This document shows positions 37,061 through 46,226 of a stretch of DNA of 64,000 nucleotides, one piece after another; the stretch's first letter is position 1; each line of letters starts with the position of its first letter. The stretch is from Castellaniella caeni NBRC 101664. Its GTDB lineage: Bacteria; Pseudomonadota; Gammaproteobacteria; Burkholderiales; Burkholderiaceae_B. The stretch lies in assembly GCF_001592225.1 (NCBI RefSeq), contig NZ_BCWN01000010.1, positions 1 to 64,000 on the forward strand, given 5' to 3'. A program made the position numbers and the translations under genes. The notes beneath the pieces were generated by a model. The model saw nothing but the letters and a program-made list of their open reading frames with translations. It made no database searches and had not been told where the DNA came from.

Positions 37061-37996
37061 ATGACCGAAACAAACCCGGTCGGCGATGCCGAGGTGACGT
37101 GGAAACGTCATATCCAGCAGGTGGCCGAACAACAATGGCCGGCCGCCTGCCTGTACGTGGTGGCCACGCCCATCGGCAACCTGGCCGATCTCAGTCTGCG
37201 CGCCTGGGAGGCCCTGCGGCGCTGCGACGCCATTGCCGCCGAAGACACGCGCACCAGCCGCACCCTGCTCGATGCCTGGGGCATTGCCACGCCGCTGCTG
37301 GCGGCGCATCGGCACAATGAACAACAGGCGGCCGAAACCATCGTGGCCCGCCTGGCCCAGGGCGAGCGTATCGCCCTGGTGTCGGACGCCGGGGCGCCCG
37401 CCGTCAGCGATCCGGGCGCGCGCATCGTGCGCCAGGTGCGCGCGGCGGGTTTTCGGGTCGTGCCGCTGCCGGGGCCCAGCGCGGTGATCGCCGCGCTCAT
37501 GGCCAGCGGCGCCACCTCGGACGAAGACCCCGGCTTCGCTTTTGCCGGTTTCCTGCCGTCCAAGACGCAGGCGCGGCGCAAGTGGCTGGCCCGTTGGCTG
37601 AACTGGCCCGTGCCGGTGGTGCTGTTCGAGACGCCGCATCGCCTGCGCGCGGCGCTGGCCGACCTGGCCGAACTGGCGAGCCCGGATCGGCAGCTGACCA
37701 TCGCCCGCGAGCTCAGCAAGCGCTTTGAGGAAGTGGCCACGATCCGCCTGGCCGAGGTGGCCGACTGGCTGGCGCAGGACGCCCACCGCAGCCAGGGTGA
37801 GTTTGTGCTGGTGTTGCACGCCGACGCGCCGCGGGCGTCCGACGACGAGGGCGAGGGCCTGGCACCCGAACACGAGCGTCTCATGCGGGCGTTGCTGGCC
37901 GAACTGTCGGTGCGCGACGCCGTGCGCATCGGGATGGCGGCGACTGGCCTGCCGCGCGACCCGCTGTACGCCTGGGCCTTGCGTCAGAAGCCCTGA
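37061..37996 (+). CDS. rsmI: 16S rRNA (cytidine1402-2'-O)-methyltransferase
   Basis: 311 residues from ATG at 37061 (MTETNPVGDAEV), preceded by AAGGAA. Tetrapyrrole-methylase fold with VATPIGNLADLSLRA, AAEDTRTSRTLL, LVSDAGAPAVSDPGA, LPGPSA and ETPHRL, all typical of RsmI/YraL. The rsmI-yraN-diaA-dolP cluster mirrors E. coli, here lacking lpoA. Convergent with rlpA; the coding ends overlap by 13 bases. Confidence 0.95.
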   Translation: MTETNPVGDAEVTWKRHIQQVAEQQWPAACLYVVATPIGNLADLSLRAWEALRRCDAIAAEDTRTSRTLLDAWGIATPLLAAHRHNEQQAAETIVARLAQGERIALVSDAGAPAVSDPGARIVRQVRAAGFRVVPLPGPSAVIAALMASGATSDEDPGFAFAGFLPSKTQARRKWLARWLNWPVPVVLFETPHRLRAALADLAELASPDRQLTIARELSKRFEEVATIRLAEVADWLAQDAHRSQGEFVLVLHADAPRASDDEGEGLAPEHERLMRALLAELSVRDAVRIGMAATGLPRDPLYAWALRQKP

Positions 37997-39006
37997 TCCA
38001 GGGCCACCACGGGGTTCAGCCCGGCGGATGTCGCCAGCGTGGCGGCGGTCTGGCTGGCCTCGTCGCGCGAGGCGTAGGGCCCCATGCGCACCTTGTACAG
38101 CGAGGCCTGCTGGCTGACCGACGCCTGCCCCAGGCCTTGATCCATCTGCGCGTTTACCTTCTGGGCCAGCGCCTGGGCGTTTTCAGCCGAGGCGAAGGCG
38201 CCGAACTGCAGGTAGATGCCCCCCGGGGCCGAGCGGTGGATGGGCGTGGCGAGCGGGGGCGCCGGTGGCGGCAGGCTGGGCTGCACGGCGCGCGGCTGCA
38301 CCGGCGCGCTGACGGGCGCCGGGCTGGCCGCCTCGGTGGTGTCCGTGCCCGAGGCCAGCAGCGGGCTGTCGTCCTGGTAGCGGCCCGCGCGGATGTCGGC
38401 GTTGGTGATCGCCTGCACCACCACGCGCCCGCTGCCCGGGCCGATCAGCCGCAGCTTGGCGGCTGCCACATAAGAGAGATCGATGATGCGCCCGGGATGA
38501 AAGGGGCCGCGGTCGTTGATGCGCACGATGATCGAGCGGTTGCTGCCCACCCGCGTGACCCGCGCATAACTGGGGATGGGCAGGGTGGGGTGGGCCGCCG
38601 TCATGGCGTACATGTCGTAGGTTTCGCCGTTGGCCGTTTTTTCGCCGTGAAATTTGCGGCCGTACCACGAGGCAACGCCTTCACGCCGGTAGGGCTGATT
38701 TTCGCCGATGGGCACGTAGCGCACGCCGAAGACTTCGTAGGGGCGGAAGTTGGCGGCGGCGTGCTGTTCGATTTTGGGGACGGCGTTGGGGATGGCGTCG
38801 ATGTTGGCGGGGACGCGGTCGCCCGGGCCGTCGTCCTTGTAATAACCGCCCGAGCGCGAGGCGCAGCCAGCCAGGACGAGCAGGATCACGCCCAGCACCC
38901 CCAGCATCACGGCCCGGCTCAGTGTGGCGGCCTGGCCCCGGGCCGCCGCTCTCGGGAGGCGGGCGACCGCCGGGGCGGCGGGCAGGGGGCGGGCAAGGGC
39001 GGTCAT
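37984..39006 (-). CDS. rlpA: RlpA-like septal lipoprotein with SPOR domain
   Basis: 340 residues from ATG at 39006; a second ATG at residue 34 (MLGVLGVILLVLAGCAS) is equally possible and begins the lipoprotein signal peptide directly. Seen: lipobox LAGC, double-psi beta-barrel with GVASWYGRKFHGEKTANGE and VRINDRGPFHPGRIIDLS, a Pro/Ala linker (about 235-265) and a C-terminal SPOR domain (about 267-340). RlpA in pseudomonads cuts denuded glycan strands at the septum. Overlaps the rapZ stop by 4 bases. Confidence 0.92.
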   Translation of the reverse strand: MTALARPLPAAPAVARLPRAAARGQAATLSRAVMLGVLGVILLVLAGCASRSGGYYKDDGPGDRVPANIDAIPNAVPKIEQHAAANFRPYEVFGVRYVPIGENQPYRREGVASWYGRKFHGEKTANGETYDMYAMTAAHPTLPIPSYARVTRVGSNRSIIVRINDRGPFHPGRIIDLSYVAAAKLRLIGPGSGRVVVQAITNADIRAGRYQDDSPLLASGTDTTEAASPAPVSAPVQPRAVQPSLPPPAPPLATPIHRSAPGGIYLQFGAFASAENAQALAQKVNAQMDQGLGQASVSQQASLYKVRMGPYASRDEASQTAATLATSAGLNPVVALDQGF

Positions 39007-39872
39007 GGCTTGTGCAGCAGGGGGTTGCGGTGGCGCACCAGCAGGGGCGAGTGGTCGGCAAAGCGCAGGGCGAGCTGCTCGGTGACGTAGACTGAGCGGT
39101 GCTGCCCGCCCGTGCAGCCGATGGCCACGGTGAGGTAGTTGCGCGTATCTTGCATGTAGAGCGGCAGCCACTTGCGGATGAAGCTGGCGATGTCCTCGAT
39201 CATGGCCTCGACGCTGCCGAATTGCGCCAGCCAGGCCGCCACGGGGGCGTCGCGCCCGGTGAGCGGGCGCAGCTGCGGGTCGTAGTGCGGGTTGGGCAGG
39301 CAGCGCACGTCGAATACCAGGTCGGCGTCGTGCGGCACCCCGCGCTTGTAGGCAAATGATTCGAAGGTGAGGATGACCGAGGCGCGGTCGGTCTGGATCA
39401 GGTCGCGCACCCAGCTGCGCAATTGCCCCGGCGTGAGGTCGGAGGTGTCGATCACGTGCTCTTGGTGGCGCAGCGGGGCCAGCAGGTCGCGCTCGCGGGT
39501 GATGCATTCCTGCAGCGAGGCGTTGATGCCTTCGTGCTGCAGGCGGTCAGTGAGCGGGTGGCGTCGGCGCGATTCGGAATAACGCTGCATCAGCGTGTGG
39601 TCGTCGGCGTCCAGGAAAATGACGTGCAGGGCCATGCCCATGGCCCGCAGGCTGGTCAGGACGCCGGGCAGCTCGTCGAGATCACCAGGGGTGCGCACGT
39701 CGATGGCGACAGCCACGCGTTCGAGACCGGTTTCTTGCGTGCTGGCGATGAAATCGTGCAAGAAGCGCACCGGCAGGTTGTCAACGCAGGTGTAGCCCGT
39801 GTCTTCGAGCAGGCGCAGGGCAACCGATTTGCCGGAGCCCGAGATGCCGGTGATGAGGACGATGTTGAGCAT
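39003..39872 (-). CDS. rapZ: RNase adapter / nucleotide-binding protein RapZ
   Basis: 289 residues from ATG at 39872. P-loop GISGSGKS (9-16) in the N-terminal domain, and C-terminal FAYKRGVPHDADLVFDVR and AIGCTGGQHRSVYV, all RapZ hallmarks. In E. coli RapZ controls GlmZ decay and amino-sugar synthesis; in betaproteobacteria its targets are less clear. Sits in the conserved hpf-ptsN-hprK-rapZ run and shares a base with the hprK stop. Confidence 0.95.
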   Translation of the reverse strand: MLNIVLITGISGSGKSVALRLLEDTGYTCVDNLPVRFLHDFIASTQETGLERVAVAIDVRTPGDLDELPGVLTSLRAMGMALHVIFLDADDHTLMQRYSESRRRHPLTDRLQHEGINASLQECITRERDLLAPLRHQEHVIDTSDLTPGQLRSWVRDLIQTDRASVILTFESFAYKRGVPHDADLVFDVRCLPNPHYDPQLRPLTGRDAPVAAWLAQFGSVEAMIEDIASFIRKWLPLYMQDTRNYLTVAIGCTGGQHRSVYVTEQLALRFADHSPLLVRHRNPLLHKP

Positions 39873-40807
39873 CAGTGCTTCTCTCGGGTGCTTTCCATGA
39901 TGGCCAACGCCTGGCGCTCGATGAAGTCGCCCATGGTGTCGATGCCGCGCAGGCTGAGGATGGTGTTGCGCACGGCGGCCTCGACGAGCACCGCCAGGTT
40001 GCGTCCCGCGGCCACCTGCAGCATCACCCGGCGGATGGGGATGCCGAGGATGTCCTGGTATTCGTCTTGTGTCGGCAGGCGTTCGAAGTTTTCCGGGGTC
40101 ATGCGCACCAGGTGCACGATGAGCTTGATCTTCATCTTGCGGCGCACCGAGGTTTCGCCAAAGATGGTGCGGATGTCGAGCAGACCCAGGCCGCGCACTT
40201 CGAGCAGGTTCTGCAGCAGCGAGGGGCACTGGCCTTCGACGAAGTTGGGCGCCGTGCGGGACAGTTCGACGGCATCGTCGGCCACCAGGCCGTGCCCGCG
40301 GGAAATGAGTTCGAGTGCCAGTTCGCTCTTGCCCAGGCCGGATTCGCCAGTGATGAGCACCCCCAGCCCGAGCACGTCCATGAAGACGCCGTGTACGGTG
40401 GTCTTGGGCGCCATGCGCTTGCCCAGGTAGACGCGCAGCAGGTCGATCAGGTGGGCGGCGTCGGTGGGCGTGCCGATGAGCGGGATGTCGTGTGCCTGGC
40501 AGAACGCGCGCAGGTCGTCGGGCGCCAGCGTGCCACCGGCCAGGACGATGGCCGGCACGTTGCCCGCCACGAGTTCTTCGAGGTGGTGGGTGCGTCGTTT
40601 GCTGTCGAGGCGCTGGTAGTAGGCGACCTCTTCGGTGCCGAAGACCTGGATGCGGCTGGGGTGGATCAGGTTGAGGTGGCCCACCAGGTCGGCGGCGGCT
40701 TCGCGGGAATCAGGCACCGGGCGCTGGCTGGCGGCTTCCTGGCCGGCCAGCCAGGTGAAGGTGACCTTGTCGGCGTTATCGCGAATCAGCTCTTGTATCG
40801 TCAGCAT
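39872..40807 (-). CDS. hprK: HPr kinase/phosphorylase
   Basis: 311 residues. N-terminal domain (1-130) and a kinase domain with catalytic His139 region TVHGVFMDV, Walker A GESGLGKS (154-161), ADDAVEL and the HprK signature [15 protein letters not shown]. Phosphorylates a serine on HPr. In betaproteobacteria it accompanies a nitrogen-type PTS rather than a sugar PTS. Its first 32 bases overlap the end of ptsN. Confidence 0.95.
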   Translation of the reverse strand: MLTIQELIRDNADKVTFTWLAGQEAASQRPVPDSREAAADLVGHLNLIHPSRIQVFGTEEVAYYQRLDSKRRTHHLEELVAGNVPAIVLAGGTLAPDDLRAFCQAHDIPLIGTPTDAAHLIDLLRVYLGKRMAPKTTVHGVFMDVLGLGVLITGESGLGKSELALELISRGHGLVADDAVELSRTAPNFVEGQCPSLLQNLLEVRGLGLLDIRTIFGETSVRRKMKIKLIVHLVRMTPENFERLPTQDEYQDILGIPIRRVMLQVAAGRNLAVLVEAAVRNTILSLRGIDTMGDFIERQALAIMESTREKH

Positions 40808-41276
40808 GTTCGAGCGGCTCGGTGCGGGCGCTGTGGAGAATCAGTTGGTGGATGGCCGCCGGGTCGTTGGAGCGGGCGAGCGTCTGGCGCACCTCGGCGT
40901 CCGAGAACAGGCGCGCAATGCCGGCCAGCAGGTCGAGGTGGGCCTGGGTGGCGGTTTCGGGCATCAGCAGAAAGAACAGCAGGCGCGCCGTGCGGCCATC
41001 GCTGGCGTCGAAGCGCACCGGGTTGGCCAGGCGGATGAAGGCCGCGTGGGGTTCGCGCAGGTCTTTCATGCGCCCGTGCGGAATGGCGACGTCGTGGCCC
41101 AGGGCCGTGGAGCCCAGACGTTCGCGGGCCAGCAGGCTGTGGAAGACGGACATGCGCGCCACGCCCTGGTTGTTTTCAAACAGCAGGCCAGCGTGTTCGA
41201 AGGCGCGTTTCTTGCTGGTTGCGGCCAGGTCGAGGACGATGTTGTCAGGCGGCAGGATGCGGGAGCTGAGATTCAT
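40776..41276 (-). CDS. ptsN: PTS nitrogen-regulatory protein EIIA-Ntr
   Basis: 166 residues from ATG at 41276 ([13 protein letters not shown]); an in-frame ATG at 41285 is the alternative. PTS EIIA type-2 fold with the phosphorylated His67 in [11 protein letters not shown] and a [28 protein letters not shown] block. Signals through protein-protein contacts, not sugar uptake. The partners HPr and EI-Ntr are not in this window. The gap to hpf holds two hairpins. Confidence 0.94.
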   Translation of the reverse strand: MNLSSRILPPDNIVLDLAATSKKRAFEHAGLLFENNQGVARMSVFHSLLARERLGSTALGHDVAIPHGRMKDLREPHAAFIRLANPVRFDASDGRTARLLFFLLMPETATQAHLDLLAGIARLFSDAEVRQTLARSNDPAAIHQLILHSARTEPLEHADDTRADSR

Positions 41277-41304
41277 GGTGATCATTATAGGAGCCGGACA
41301 CCAT

Positions 41305-41336
41305 CATGGCCTCGCAACGGTTGTGACGAGGCCATG
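41305..41336 (-). other. Perfect 10-bp stem-loop upstream of ptsN
   Basis: CATGGCCTCG (41305-41314) and CGAGGCCATG (41327-41336) with a 12-base loop, in the 100-bp gap between hpf and ptsN. No T-run follows. It could be an attenuator or an RNA-processing site separating hpf from the PTS genes. Confidence 0.5.
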
Positions 41337-41344
41337 TGTGGGTG

Positions 41345-41361
41345 TGCGCCCCAAAGGCGCA
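41345..41361 (-). other. Second stem-loop after hpf
   Basis: TGCGCC (41345-41350), loop CCAAA, GGCGCA (41356-41361), a perfect 6-bp stem directly 3' of the hpf stop. With the larger hairpin next to it, it probably forms the hpf message end. Confidence 0.4.
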
Positions 41362-41376
41362 GTGGGTCAGGGCGCC

Positions 41377-41703
41377 TTATTCGGCGTGGATTTCCTGACG
41401 CTTGGGCGGTTCATGGACGTAAGTCTGCGCCTTGGACTTGTATTTGATCACCTGGCGATCGACCTTGTCGACCAGCAGATCGATGGCGGCATACAGGTTG
41501 TCATCCGAGGCTTCGCAGTGCAGGTCTTTGCCGCGCAGGCGCATGGTGATTTCCGCCGTGTGCTTGAGCGGCGCGACGGAGAGCATGACCTGGGTGTCGA
41601 TGACTTGATCGAAGTGCCGTAGGACGCGCGCCGTCTTGGTGTGGACGTATTCGCGGATGGCGGGGGTGATTTCCAGATGACGACCAGTGATTGTCAGGCT
41701 CAT
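41377..41703 (-). CDS. hpf: Ribosome hibernation-promoting factor, short form
   Basis: 108 residues from ATG at 41703, preceded by AAGGAG at a good distance; the longer open frame to 41847 has no such site. Starts MSLTITGRHLEITPAIREYV and contains DNLYAAIDLLVDKVDRQVIKYK, typical of HPF/YfiA. The lack of the C-terminal domain makes it the short form that forms 100S dimers with RMF or acts alone. Usually preceded by rpoN; here preceded by lptB. Confidence 0.94.
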   Translation of the reverse strand: MSLTITGRHLEITPAIREYVHTKTARVLRHFDQVIDTQVMLSVAPLKHTAEITMRLRGKDLHCEASDDNLYAAIDLLVDKVDRQVIKYKSKAQTYVHEPPKRQEIHAE

Positions 41704-41824
41704 AGTGCAGACTCCTTGCGGAAAACGAGGTTGGTTCCGTGTGGAACCGGGAGATGTGGGGGAAGGGGCTCCTTGCTTGGAAGTGGACGATGAGGTCAGT
41801 GTACCGGTTGCAGTAGTCACTGCA

Positions 41825-41842
41825 AGCCCGTGAAAACGGGCT
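41825..41842. other. Hairpin between lptB and hpf
   Basis: AGCCCGT (41825-41831), GAAA loop, ACGGGCT (41836-41842): a perfect stem in the 165-bp gap where rpoN is normally found. No T-run. It may mark the end of the lpt transcript. No gene is seen in the gap. Confidence 0.5.
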
Positions 41843-41868
41843 ATCATGGTTGGCTTTGATGGGCCGCC

Positions 41869-42651
41869 TTACATACGGAAGTTCTTGCCCAGGTACACCT
41901 GGCGCACGGCTTCGTTGTCGATGATTTCGCTGGGGTGGCCGCTGGTGAGCACCTTGCCCTCGCTGATGATGTAGGCGCGGTCGCAGATGCCCAGGGTTTC
42001 GCGCACGTTGTGGTCGGTGATCAGCACGCCGATGTTGCGCCCTTTCAAGAATTGCACGATGCGCTGGATTTCGATCACCGCGATGGGGTCGACCCCGGCG
42101 AAGGGCTCGTCGAGCAAAATGAAGCGCGGGTGCGTGGCCAGGGCGCGCGCGATTTCCACGCGGCGGCGTTCGCCGCCCGACAGCGACAGCGCCATGTTGC
42201 GGCGGATGTGCTCGATCTGCAGTTCGTCAATGAGGGATTCCAGCCGCTCTTCGATGGCGTGCGCCGACAGGCCGTGGCCTTGCGCGTCGCGCTGCAGTTC
42301 GAGCACCGCGCGGATGTTCTGCTCGACCGTCAGGCGACGAAAGACGGAGGCGTCCTGCGGCAGGTAGGAAAGCCCCAGGCGCGCGCGCCGGTGCATGGGT
42401 ACGCTGGTGACGTCGTGGTGGTCGATGGCGATGCGGCCCGTATCGGCGGGAATCAGGCCTACGATCATGTAGAAGCTGGTGGTCTTGCCCGCGCCGTTGG
42501 GGCCCAGCAGGCCGACGACTTCGCCGCTGTCCACCGACAGCGAGACGTCCTGGACGACCGCGCGGCGGCCGAAACTTTTGCCCAGGCCGATGGCTTGCAG
42601 GCAGCCCGCGGTGCGGGGCGCTTCCGCTTGAGATGCAGAGATGTCGGACAT
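41869..42651 (-). CDS. lptB: LPS export ABC transporter ATP-binding protein
   Basis: 260 residues from ATG at 42651 ([10 protein letters not shown]). Walker A GPNGAGKT (50-57), Q-loop region [17 protein letters not shown], signature [15 protein letters not shown], Walker [16 protein letters not shown] and H-loop [10 protein letters not shown]. Powers LPS extraction from the inner membrane with LptFG (not in the window). Follows lptA by ten bases. Confidence 0.96.
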   Translation of the reverse strand: MSDISASQAEAPRTAGCLQAIGLGKSFGRRAVVQDVSLSVDSGEVVGLLGPNGAGKTTSFYMIVGLIPADTGRIAIDHHDVTSVPMHRRARLGLSYLPQDASVFRRLTVEQNIRAVLELQRDAQGHGLSAHAIEERLESLIDELQIEHIRRNMALSLSGGERRRVEIARALATHPRFILLDEPFAGVDPIAVIEIQRIVQFLKGRNIGVLITDHNVRETLGICDRAYIISEGKVLTSGHPSEIIDNEAVRQVYLGKNFRM

Positions 42652-42661
42652 GGACGGTGGG

Positions 42662-43264
42662 CTATCGGGAAGGAGATTTGCCGGCCTTGCACTGGGCAAT
42701 GGCCTGGTCGATGCGGGATTGCGGCTGGGCCAGCGAGCGCACGCGCCCACCCGCCGCCGCGGAGTTCTGCCCGCCAAAGGCTTCGTAGGTGCCGGTTTTC
42801 TCGTGGTAGATGATGCGCGCGCCGCGCACGTTGTCGAACGCCTGCCCGCAAATCTGCCGGGTGACCGTGGCCTGGCCCGTGAGGGTGATGTCGCCCGACT
42901 GGCCGGCGTAGTCGGCCTGCTGCCCCGTGGCGATGATGGTTTCGAACTTGGCCGGGTTTTCCTGGCGGATGGTGACCACCTGGCCCTTGCCCGCCGTGGC
43001 CGTGCCGAACTGATTGCCCTGGGCGTCTTCGTGGGTGACGAGCTTGGCGGCGCGCAGCGTCATGGCGCCCCGGGTGAGCAGCACGTTGCCGGTGAAAGTG
43101 CTGGTCTTGCTGATGTCATCGTAGTGCAGCGTGTCGGACAGGATCACCGTGTCGGGCTCGGCGGCCTTGGGCGCGGGGGCCTTGTCGGCTGCCGCCGCCT
43201 GGGCGGAGAGTAAGACGCAGCAGGCGGCCGAGGCTGCCAGCAGAGCGAAGGGTGCGGTTTTCAT
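42662..43264 (-). CDS. lptA: Periplasmic LPS-transport bridge protein LptA
   Basis: 200 residues: signal peptide (1-26, cleaved after AQAAAA-like segment) and an OstA-like beta-jellyroll with [27 protein letters not shown]-type turns and [19 protein letters not shown]. Forms the filament carrying LPS from LptC to the outer-membrane LptDE. Overlaps the lptC end by 4 bases. Confidence 0.93.
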   Translation of the reverse strand: MKTAPFALLAASAACCVLLSAQAAAADKAPAPKAAEPDTVILSDTLHYDDISKTSTFTGNVLLTRGAMTLRAAKLVTHEDAQGNQFGTATAGKGQVVTIRQENPAKFETIIATGQQADYAGQSGDITLTGQATVTRQICGQAFDNVRGARIIYHEKTGTYEAFGGQNSAAAGGRVRSLAQPQSRIDQAIAQCKAGKSPSR

Positions 43265-43878
43265 GGTTGGGTGGTCTTCTTGGATTCGGTGTTGCGATTG
43301 GCCTGATCTTCGCCAGAAATCTTCACGTCGCTGGCCGCCTTCACGGTGAGCTGGCGCGTGCGGTTATCGTAGCGCATGCCCTGGCCGCGCATCGTCGAAT
43401 TACCGTTGATGACCAGTGCGGGCAGGTCGGTATAGACCAGATCGCGGTTGGGTTCGATGGTGAGCTGCTGGCTGCGTACGTCCAGCAGCTTGTGTTCGGC
43501 GTCGGGCAGGCGCCGCAGGTGGGCATCGCCCTTGAGCACGATGCGCTCGCCGTGCTGGTCGAGCGTGCCCGTGAGCGCCGTGCCCACCGTCACGGGCGAG
43601 TCGGGCTGGTGTCCCACGGCCCGCGGCTGGGTGATGTCGTAGCTGTCGGTGTCCGGGAAGTGCGCCATCGCCGTGCCTTCCAGGCGGTTGGTGGCAAGCC
43701 CCTGGGCGTCGGTGCTGACCATGGTGAACTTGCCCGACCACGAATCGCGTTCGTGCGTCAGGCGCCGCGGCGGATCGACCTGGATCGAGCGCAGGGCGAA
43801 GTCGGATGCCCACCAGGTGCCCAGCACCAGCAGGATCAGCAACAGGATGGCGACCAGGCCCGGCAGCCGCTCTTTCAT
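43261..43878 (-). CDS. lptC: LPS export ABC transporter periplasmic protein LptC
   Basis: 205 residues from ATG at 43878, overlapping the kdsC stop by 4 bases. One N-terminal membrane helix (about 5-25, LVAILLLILLVLGTWWASD) and a periplasmic LptC/OstA-like fold ending PDLPALVINGNSTMRGQGMRYDN-like segment. The family is poorly conserved, so position between kdsC and lptA adds much of the confidence. Confidence 0.9.
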   Translation of the reverse strand: MKERLPGLVAILLLILLVLGTWWASDFALRSIQVDPPRRLTHERDSWSGKFTMVSTDAQGLATNRLEGTAMAHFPDTDSYDITQPRAVGHQPDSPVTVGTALTGTLDQHGERIVLKGDAHLRRLPDAEHKLLDVRSQQLTIEPNRDLVYTDLPALVINGNSTMRGQGMRYDNRTRQLTVKAASDVKISGEDQANRNTESKKTTQP

Positions 43879-44477
43879 TGGATGGCGCCGCCCAGGGTGG
43901 AGAGCGAGGCGGTGAAACACGCGCCCAGGCGGCCCTGGGCGGCCAGGATGAGGTCGCAGCATTCGCGCACGGCGCCGTGCCCGCCCGCGCGGCTGGCGAC
44001 CCAGTGGGCGGTCTGGCTGACGTAGAACGGGGCGTTGGGCACGCTGGCGGCAAACCCCGCCCGCTGCAGCACGGGCAGGTCGATGATGTCGTCGCCCATG
44101 TAGCCCACGGCGTCGAGCCCCAGCCCGGCCTCGCGCGCCAGGTCTTCCACCGTGGTGATCTTGTCGTGGATGCCTTGCAGTACGGGCGAGATGCCCAGTT
44201 CGGCGGCCCGGCGCGCCGTGATGGCGCTCTTGCGCCCGCTGACCCAGGCCACGCGGATGCCGTGTTCGCGCAGCAGCCGCAGGCCGTGGCCGTCGAGCGC
44301 GTTGAAGGTCTTGCTGGCCTCGCCGTGTTCGCCGTAGGTGAGGCTGCCGTCGGTGAGGATGCCGTCCACGTCGAACACCATCAGGCGCACGGCGCGCGCC
44401 CGGGCGCGTATTTCAGGGGCGACCCGCGCGAGGATTTGCGCTTCGGCGGGGTGGGAAAAACCAGGCAGATCGTTCAT
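43875..44477 (-). CDS. kdsC: 3-deoxy-D-manno-octulosonate 8-phosphate phosphatase
   Basis: Removes phosphate from Kdo-8-P during LPS inner-core synthesis. 200 residues from ATG at 44477 (MNDLPGFSHPAE). C0-type HAD phosphatase: FDVDGILTDGSLTYGEHGE (nucleophile and acid/base Asp), VSGRKSAI, and YMGDDIIDLPVL. The much longer open frame to 45530 is a shadow over kdsD. Start shares one base with the kdsD stop. Confidence 0.96.
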   Translation of the reverse strand: MNDLPGFSHPAEAQILARVAPEIRARARAVRLMVFDVDGILTDGSLTYGEHGEASKTFNALDGHGLRLLREHGIRVAWVSGRKSAITARRAAELGISPVLQGIHDKITTVEDLAREAGLGLDAVGYMGDDIIDLPVLQRAGFAASVPNAPFYVSQTAHWVASRAGGHGAVRECCDLILAAQGRLGACFTASLSTLGGAIQ

Positions 44478-45463
44478 CAGATGACCTTTGCGGCAAGCAG
44501 ATCGTGCATATGCAAAGCCCCCAATAGTAGCCCTTTGTCGTCGAGCACCAGCATCTGGTTGAGCTTGTTGGCGTCCATGATGGAGGCGGCCTCGATGGCC
44601 GGGGCTTCGGCGGCGATCGTCTTGGGGTGGTGGCTCATGCCCGCCGAGACGGGCAGGGTGCGGATGTCGCCGTACTGGGCGATCACGCGACGCAGGTCGC
44701 CATCGGTGAAAATGCCGATGGGGCGGTCGTGGTCGAGCACGATGGTCATGCCCATGCCCTTGGAGGACATTTCGCTGAGCGCGTCGGGAATGAGGGTGTC
44801 GGGGCGCGCGCGCGGCAGGGCGCTGCCCGTGCGCATGACATCGGCCACCGACGTGAGCAGTCGCCGACCCAGCGCGCCGCCGGGGTGCGAGCGGGCGAAG
44901 TCGTCGCGGTTGAAGCCGCGCGCTTCGAGGCAGGCGACGGCGATGGCGTCGCCCAGCACCAGCGCCGCCGTGGTGCTGGCCGTGGGGGCCAGGTTCAGCG
45001 GGCAGGCTTCGTGATCGACGGCGGCGTCCAGGGACAGGTCGGCGCTGTGTGCGAGTTCGGAATCGGTGTGGCCGGTGAGCGCGATGATGCGCGTGCCCAT
45101 GCGCTTGGCCACCGAAATGATGGTGATGAGTTCTTGCGCCGAGCCCGAGTACGAGATGGCCAGCAGGATGTCGTCGCCCGTGAGCATGCCGAGGTCGCCG
45201 TGGATGGCTTCGGCGGCGTGCATGAAGAACGCCGGTGTGCCGGTGGACGCCAGCGTGGCGGCGATCTTGCGCGCGACGTGGCCCGACTTGCCGATGCCCG
45301 TGACCACGACGCGCCCCGTGCAGCCGAGGATGAGTTCGACCGCCTGCACGAAGTGATCGTCGAGCCGCCCCTGCAAGGCTTGCAGGGCTGCGATCTCGAT
45401 GGCAAAGGTACGCTGCGCGCTGCTGCGCAGCGCGGCAGGGCTGGGTTGTGGGTGGCTGTGCAT
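44477..45463 (-). CDS. kdsD: D-arabinose 5-phosphate isomerase
   Basis: Makes arabinose-5-P, the first Kdo precursor. 328 residues: N-terminal SIS domain with VVTGIGKSGHVARKIAATLASTGTPAFF and HGDLGMLTGDD, followed by two CBS domains (about 200-328, with LPVSAGMSHHPKTI). KpsF/GutQ-type paralogs share this architecture, but the kdsC-lptCAB neighbourhood points to KdsD. Divergent from apt across 122 bases. Confidence 0.95.
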   Translation of the reverse strand: MHSHPQPSPAALRSSAQRTFAIEIAALQALQGRLDDHFVQAVELILGCTGRVVVTGIGKSGHVARKIAATLASTGTPAFFMHAAEAIHGDLGMLTGDDILLAISYSGSAQELITIISVAKRMGTRIIALTGHTDSELAHSADLSLDAAVDHEACPLNLAPTASTTAALVLGDAIAVACLEARGFNRDDFARSHPGGALGRRLLTSVADVMRTGSALPRARPDTLIPDALSEMSSKGMGMTIVLDHDRPIGIFTDGDLRRVIAQYGDIRTLPVSAGMSHHPKTIAAEAPAIEAASIMDANKLNQMLVLDDKGLLLGALHMHDLLAAKVI

Positions 45464-45543
45464 CCCGTGATTTTACTGTGAAAGAGCCGCCTTTCCGCCG
45501 CCGCTGAGTTTGCCGCCCTGGCGTATCCATCCGGCAGCCCGCT

Positions 45544-45552
45544 TGCTACACT
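45544..45552 (+). promoter_or_regulatory. Possible extended -10 promoter of apt
   Basis: TGCTACACT (TGn followed by TACACT) 34 bases before the apt ATG, in the kdsD/apt divergent gap. The -35 region is poor, as is common for extended -10 promoters. Confidence 0.35.
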
Positions 45553-45585
45553 GTTGCCGCCCCACTCTTTCTTCAGGATGAAGCC

Positions 45586-46140
<555 letters not shown>

Positions 46141-46177
46141 GCTGGTGCTTCCCGCTGGCTGGCATTGAATCGCCGCG

Positions 46178-46206
46178 GGCTGTCTGGGGTTCAACCCCAG
46201 ACAGCC
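46178..46206. terminator. Large inverted repeat between convergent genes
   Basis: GGCTGTCTGGGGTT (46178-46191) and AACCCCAGACAGCC (46193-46206) are perfect 14-base complements around one base. It lies between apt and the FAD/Fe-S dehydrogenase, which converge, so it is well placed to end both transcripts. No T-tract follows on either strand, so it is not a canonical intrinsic terminator. Confidence 0.6.
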
Positions 46207-46226
46207 TACGGCGAGAACCCAGTCTC

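Noticed and set aside
36446-37873. 475-residue minus-strand frame opposite rsmI
   Set aside because: It runs through yraN out of frame and against rsmI; composition is that of a shadow.
46178-46206. Inverted repeat as an insertion-sequence end or attachment site
   Set aside because: No target duplication, second copy or transposase nearby; its place between convergent genes explains it better as a 3'-end structure.
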